Source: Salinimicrobium terrae DSM 17865
GTDB taxonomy: Bacteria > Bacteroidota > Bacteroidia > Flavobacteriales > Flavobacteriaceae
Direction of reading: 5' to 3'
DNA length: 64,000 bases
Assembly: GCF_000424665.1 (NCBI RefSeq)
Contig: NZ_AUKI01000016.1
Span: 186,001-250,000, forward strand
Shown: positions 60,101 to 64,000 of the stretch, piece by piece
Numbering within the stretch: position 1 is the first letter of the stretch
How the letters are laid out: the number at the start of each line of letters is the position of its first letter
Program-made: the position numbers and the translations under genes
The notes under the pieces: model-generated
Told to the model about the DNA's origin: nothing
Seen by the model: only the letters and a program-made list of their open reading frames with translations
Database searches by the model: none

Positions 60101-61219
60101 ATGTACATACACATCCCCTTCTGCAAACAAGCCTGTCACTACTGTGATTTCCACTTCTCGACTTCGGTAAGAAAGAAGCCGGAGATGGTGGAGGCGATTT
60201 GCAAGGAATTGCTGTTGCGGAAGGAGGAGATTCCGGGAGAGGTTGAGACCATCTATTTTGGAGGGGGAACGCCATCGCTTCTTTCTTCGGAAGATTTGCA
60301 GAAAGTCTTTGAAGTTATTCAGCAGAATTTTTCAGTTTTAAAAGATGCGGAAATTACTCTCGAAGCAAACCCCGATGATCTTACCGAAGACAAAATAAAA
60401 ATGCTGGCAGCTTCTCCGGTGAATCGGCTGAGTATAGGAGTTCAATCTTTTTTTGAAGAAGACCTGAAGCTCATGAATAGAGCGCATAATGCTGAAGAAG
60501 CTTTGGAGTCCATCAAACTTGCAAGGAAGTATTTTGAAAACATTTCTATTGATCTTATTTATGGGATTCCGGGAATGAGCAACGATCGCTGGAAAGAAAA
60601 CCTGAAGATTGCCCTTGCTCTTAACGTACCTCATATTTCCAGCTATGCATTAACTGTAGAGCCCAGAACAGCTCTAAAAAGCATGATCGAGAAAGGTAAA
60701 ATTTCTCCGGTAGAGGAGGAATTAGCTAAAGAGCAGTATGAGATCATGATTGAAGAATTATTGATTGCAGGCTTTGACAATTATGAATTTTCGAACTTTG
60801 GGAAACCTGGATTTTTCTCCAGAAATAATACAGCTTATTGGTTTGGAAAACCATATTTAGGAATTGGACCTTCTGCGCACTCCTTGGTTGGTTTTCACAG
60901 GAAATGGAACATCAGTAATAACACACTCTACATCAAAACTCTTCAAAAAGGGGATATTCCGGCAGAGGTTGAGAAACTTTCCGTTTCCGATAGATACAAC
61001 GAACTGGTGATGACCCGCCTGCGTACAAAGTGGGGCGTTGCGGTAGAGGAGGTGGAAAGGAGCTTTGGCAGAAAATATAAAGATTACCTGCTTCAGGAAG
61101 CTGCAAAATTAATAGAAGAGGGAATGTTGGAATGGAACGATAACAGACTGCAGGTCTCCAAAAAGGGCAAATTTTTAAGTGACGGTATTGCTGCGGAATT
61201 ATTTTGGGTGGAGGACTGA
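60101..61219 (+). CDS. hemW: HemW-like radical SAM protein
   Basis: The 372-aa protein starts MYIHIPFCKQACHYCDFHF with the CxxxCxxC radical SAM site. GGGTPSLL and the following helices match HemW. The C-terminal HTH-like region (about 290-365) is also typical. HemW is a haem chaperone rather than a coproporphyrinogen oxidase. A TTG one codon upstream is a less likely start. Confidence 0.9.
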   Translation: MYIHIPFCKQACHYCDFHFSTSVRKKPEMVEAICKELLLRKEEIPGEVETIYFGGGTPSLLSSEDLQKVFEVIQQNFSVLKDAEITLEANPDDLTEDKIKMLAASPVNRLSIGVQSFFEEDLKLMNRAHNAEEALESIKLARKYFENISIDLIYGIPGMSNDRWKENLKIALALNVPHISSYALTVEPRTALKSMIEKGKISPVEEELAKEQYEIMIEELLIAGFDNYEFSNFGKPGFFSRNNTAYWFGKPYLGIGPSAHSLVGFHRKWNISNNTLYIKTLQKGDIPAEVEKLSVSDRYNELVMTRLRTKWGVAVEEVERSFGRKYKDYLLQEAAKLIEEGMLEWNDNRLQVSKKGKFLSDGIAAELFWVED

Positions 61220-61277
61220 ATTCAACCGTGACCCGTAAATGGTTAACGGGTTTGGTGGAGCCAGCCTGTATAAAGAG

Positions 61278-61394
61278 ATGCTGAAGCAAGTTCAGCATGA
61301 CATGGTGGTAAGATCGTCACGATCGTCACTCTGAATTTATTTCAGAGTCATTTCAATCTGAATTCTGAAAGAGATGCTGAAACAAGTTCAGCAT
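61278..61394. repeat. Three palindromic hairpins of the intergenic repeat family
   Basis: Perfect stems occur at 61278-61298 (ATGCTGAA-N5-TTCAGCAT), 61328-61348 (ACTCTGAA-N5-TTCAGAGT) and 61374-61394 (ATGCTGAA-N5-TTCAGCAT). They share the core CTGAA-N5-TTCAG with the element at 40749-40851. A tandem GATCGTCAC repeat lies between the first two (61312-61329). Confidence 0.8.
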
Positions 61395-61428
61395 AACAAA
61401 AAAAATTTGAATATGAATACAAAATAGA

Positions 61429-62181
61429 ATGCAGGCAACAATCCATTATAATAATCAAAACTTTATCCTCGACCTCTCAAAACCCCTGGACATATCCCTT
61501 AGTTTAAGAGGTGATGTAAAAAATCCAGTTGCATGGTACCTTAAAGCTCCTAAAATTGAGCCCGTGCAAGAAGGGAATTGGATAGGGAAGATAAGCAAAG
61601 GCGGATCGGTGAATTTTAATAATATTTATTTCAATCCGCACGGGCACACCACCCATACCGAATGTGTGGGTCATATAACACCGGAATTTCGCAGCATCAA
61701 TGAAAGTCTTAAAACCTTCTTTTTTTCTGCCAAATTAATTTCTGTTGAACCTTTAAAATCGGGAGGCGATGAAGTTCTTACAGAAGAGCAGCTGAAAGCA
61801 CATTTTAGGGAGGGAGAGGCGCAGGCGGTTATTATTCGTACACTTCCAAATAGCATTGCCAAACGCAGCAAACATTATTCTCACACCAACTGGCCATATC
61901 TGCAGGAAGAGGCTGCAGTTTACCTTCGGGAATGTGGCGTAGAGCACCTGTTGATCGACCTGCCTTCTGTAGACAGGGAAGAAGACGGAGGGAAGCTGCT
62001 GGCACATAAAGCTTTTTGGAATTATCCAAAGAATACCCGTTTTGATGCAACGATAACTGAATTAGTTTATGTACCGTCGAGGATCGAAGACGGATTTTAC
62101 TTTCTTAATCTCCAACCTGCATCTTTTGAGAATGATGCTGCACCATCAAAACCGGTACTCTATAAACCCGAAAAAAAATGA
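61429..62181 (+). CDS. Cyclase-family protein (kynurenine-formamidase-like)
   Basis: The 250-aa protein has the metal motif HGHTTHTECVGH (about 71-82), LISVEPLKSGG and a later HLLIDLPSVDREEDGG typical of the cyclase/Kynurenine formamidase family. Substrate unknown. It overlaps the next gene by 4 bases. Confidence 0.85.
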   Translation: MQATIHYNNQNFILDLSKPLDISLSLRGDVKNPVAWYLKAPKIEPVQEGNWIGKISKGGSVNFNNIYFNPHGHTTHTECVGHITPEFRSINESLKTFFFSAKLISVEPLKSGGDEVLTEEQLKAHFREGEAQAVIIRTLPNSIAKRSKHYSHTNWPYLQEEAAVYLRECGVEHLLIDLPSVDREEDGGKLLAHKAFWNYPKNTRFDATITELVYVPSRIEDGFYFLNLQPASFENDAAPSKPVLYKPEKK

Positions 62182-62564
62182 ATATAATCTTGAAGCTTGA
62201 GGAACTGGCAATGCTGCTTCTGGGGATCTGTGGCTTTAGTTTCCTGCATTACGAATGGTGGGTTTTCCTGATCCTCTTCCTGGTACCCGATCTCGGAATG
62301 ATTGGCTACGCATTTGGAAATAGATCCGGAGCCTTTTTGTATAACCTTTTTCATCATAAAGGTGTAGCGATTGTGACTTTCCTCGGAGGTTTATTTTTCC
62401 TGGTTCCGCTTCTGCAGCTCATTGGCATCATTCTTTTCTCTCACGCAGCATTTGACCGGATGCTTGGCTACGGTCTTAAGTATGACAAAGGCTTTAAATA
62501 CACTCATCTCGGTCCAATAGGGAAGTCAAAATTGACAAACGGAGAAGACCCTCAACTGTCCTGA
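62178..62564 (+). CDS. DUF4260 membrane protein
   Basis: The 128-aa protein has three to four membrane segments. FLVPDLGMIGYAFGNRSGAF and LFSHAAFDRMLGYGLKY match the DUF4260 family. Function unknown. Confidence 0.85.
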   Translation: MNIILKLEELAMLLLGICGFSFLHYEWWVFLILFLVPDLGMIGYAFGNRSGAFLYNLFHHKGVAIVTFLGGLFFLVPLLQLIGIILFSHAAFDRMLGYGLKYDKGFKYTHLGPIGKSKLTNGEDPQLS

Positions 62565-62582
62565 AGTTCTTATCTTTGAGCT

Positions 62583-62939
62583 ATGGATGTAGAAGCCTTC
62601 AGGATTTATTGTCTCGAAAAGAAGGGCGTGACAGAAGAACTACCTTTTGGTCCCGATGCACTGGTCTTCAAAGTATCTGGCAAAATGTTTGCCCTTGCTG
62701 CTTTAGAGAGTGATCCGTTTAAAGTAAGCCTTAAGTGTGATCCCGAAAAAGCACTTGTTTTAAGGGATGAATATCCCGATCATATTGAAGGAGCCTATCA
62801 CATGAATAAAAAACACTGGAACAGTCTGGAAACTGAATGTCTCCCGCCGCAGCTGGTGAAAGATCTTACAGACCATTCTTATTCCCTCGTCGTTTCGGGG
62901 CTTCCAAAAAAACTTCAGCAGGAATTAAAAAATCTTTAA
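62583..62939 (+). CDS. MmcQ/YjbR-family protein
   Basis: The 118-aa protein has VTEELPFGPDALVFKVSGKMFAL and KKHWNSLETECLPPQLVKDL, the YjbR (double-wing DNA-binding-like) signature. Function unknown. Confidence 0.88.
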   Translation: MDVEAFRIYCLEKKGVTEELPFGPDALVFKVSGKMFALAALESDPFKVSLKCDPEKALVLRDEYPDHIEGAYHMNKKHWNSLETECLPPQLVKDLTDHSYSLVVSGLPKKLQQELKNL

Positions 62940-62947
62940 AATTACAA

Positions 62948-64000
62948 ATGCAGGATCCCGCAAATTTTTATAAAGCACAAATCGATAAATATCGGACTCA
63001 TCTCCACGCCGCTTCCCGAAAGCTTGGACTGTCCAGTTTATTGCGCTTCTTTGTGTTCCTGGCCATGGCCTATGCCGTTTACGCCTTTTGGGGAAATACT
63101 ACGGCAGTCGTTGCTTCCCTTCTCGTTGGCATCACGATTTTTGTGTTTCTGGTTTCACGACATTCCGATCTTCGGTACGAGCGGGATAAATTCCGGGAGC
63201 TTATTCGTATTAGTGAAACTGAATTGGAAGTCCTGAAACGAAATTTTCACAATCTGCCTACAGGAGCCGAATTTGCTGATCCTCTGCACCCCTTTAGTCA
63301 GGATGTTGATCTCTTCGGAAAAGGTTCATTTTTTCAGTACCTTAATCGTACAACTCTGGTTGAAGGCAAGGAAAAGCTGGCGCAGTTGCTGCTTTCCAAT
63401 GACATTGACCAAATCCTCCTGAAGCAGAAAGCCATAAAGGAACTTGCCGAAAAAGCCGATTGGCGACAGAATTTTTCTGCCCTTGCTACTTTAGTAAAGA
63501 CCGAAACCCGTACTGCAACAATAACAGGTTGGCTCAATAATTATAAAACTTTCGTACCCGGTTTTATGAAATGGTTTCCATGGCTTTTTTCCACGATTTC
63601 AGGAATTGTGATCACTGCTTTTTTTATGGATATTATTGGTGGGATCGAACTTGCGATCTGGTTTTTTGCCGGACTCCTTATCACAGGTTTTTTCTTGAAA
63701 CGTATAAATTTACTCTCTTCCAGCGTGAGCAAGGTACAGGATACTTTTCATCAATATTACCAATTGCTCGCCTTGATCGAAACTACCAATTTTTCTTCAG
63801 AATTGTTGAACGCTCAAAAGGAGCAGATCGTTTCTGAAAAGCAAAAAGCTTCGGCTATCCTGAAGCAGTTTTCCAAAGCCATTGATTCCCTTGACCAACG
63901 TAACAATATGATTTTTGGGGTTCTTGGAAATGGATTTCTGCTTTGGGATCTGCGCTATTCCTGGAAACTCGAAAAGTGGATAAAAGAAAATGGACAGGTA
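62948..64000 (+). CDS. MutS-family protein with N-terminal membrane segments (3' end outside window)
   Basis: The gene starts at ATG 62948 and runs off the right edge (351 codons visible). Two membrane segments at about 27-62 are followed by a soluble part (KGSFFQYLNRTTLVEGKEKLAQLL) and another pair of segments near 210-245. The visible text resembles the membrane-bound MutS-like proteins of Bacteroidota, and the ATPase domain would lie outside the window. The mismatch-repair assignment is therefore partial. Confidence 0.75.
   Translation, partial: MQDPANFYKAQIDKYRTHLHAASRKLGLSSLLRFFVFLAMAYAVYAFWGNTTAVVASLLVGITIFVFLVSRHSDLRYERDKFRELIRISETELEVLKRNFHNLPTGAEFADPLHPFSQDVDLFGKGSFFQYLNRTTLVEGKEKLAQLLLSNDIDQILLKQKAIKELAEKADWRQNFSALATLVKTETRTATITGWLNNYKTFVPGFMKWFPWLFSTISGIVITAFFMDIIGGIELAIWFFAGLLITGFFLKRINLLSSSVSKVQDTFHQYYQLLALIETTNFSSELLNAQKEQIVSEKQKASAILKQFSKAIDSLDQRNNMIFGVLGNGFLLWDLRYSWKLEKWIKENGQV

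Noticed and set aside
61312-61329. CRISPR array at the hairpin cluster
   Set aside because: There are no regularly spaced identical repeats and spacers, and no cas genes are nearby. The structure is a palindromic intergenic repeat family.

Overview
The window looks like a chromosome segment of a marine or environmental member of the Flavobacteriaceae (Bacteroidota). This rests on AT-rich DNA, promoters of the TAnnTTTG type with no Shine-Dalgarno, a fused CcoN-CcoO cbb3 oxidase, DUF4382, BlaR1/TonB-C and DUF3871-like proteins, and integrases of the Bacteroidota type. Genus cannot be fixed from the sequence alone. Both ends cut through genes: the 3' end of dnaE on the left and a MutS-like gene on the right.

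Layout. 1-3250 is backbone: dnaE, a 47-residue membrane protein, trxA and a DUF58 protein. At 3249-3322 sits tRNA-Asp(GTC), the target of repeated island insertion. Island A runs from 3307 to 16990. It is bounded by a 158-bp direct repeat that starts in the 3' end of the tRNA gene and differs at one base. It carries a tyrosine recombinase, an L7/L12-C-terminal-like protein, a divergent XRE regulator with a two-gene TerB-like operon, a Sak4-like ATPase with a possible SSB-like partner and a DUF3871-like protein, and a two-gene operon of a nuclease-methyltransferase-specificity polypeptide plus an SF2 helicase. No relaxase or conjugation gene is present, so this is an integrative island rather than a complete conjugative element. 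From 16990 to about 23900 lies a decayed zone: a second integrase with an altered catalytic position, remnants of a third integrase and of a gene shared with island A, lipoproteins, an EF-hand protein and fragments of other genes.

24100-43900 is a respiratory block for low-oxygen and nitrite respiration. It holds an SDR, truncated haemoglobin, a Crp/Fnr regulator without cysteines, thioredoxin, a CoA-transferase, two YceI proteins, a beta-barrel protein, the cbb3 oxidase operon (ccoS-NO-Q-P-G, cupin, fixH, safE), nirK-nirV-SCO, and the copper ATPase ccoI. Five promoters in this block share an FNR/CRP-like box (consensus ATGAY-N4-RTCAK), each centred 33 bp from a TAnnTTTG-like element. They look like one class II regulon, probably controlled by the Crp/Fnr protein at 26181-26774.

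43900-64000 is mostly ordinary backbone: a BrkB-like protein, a Na+/H+ antiporter, an XRE-S24 repressor with its own operator, acidic EF-hand and coiled-coil envelope proteins, a receiver-only response regulator, a BlaI-BlaR1 pair with a tandem operator, a TPR protein, glycosyltransferase and flippase-like genes, ruvC, a complete IS3-family element (58325-59638), an S23-type four-helix protein, a HemW-like gene, a cyclase, DUF4260, YjbR and the MutS-like gene. Small palindromic repeats lie at 40749-40851 and 61278-61394.
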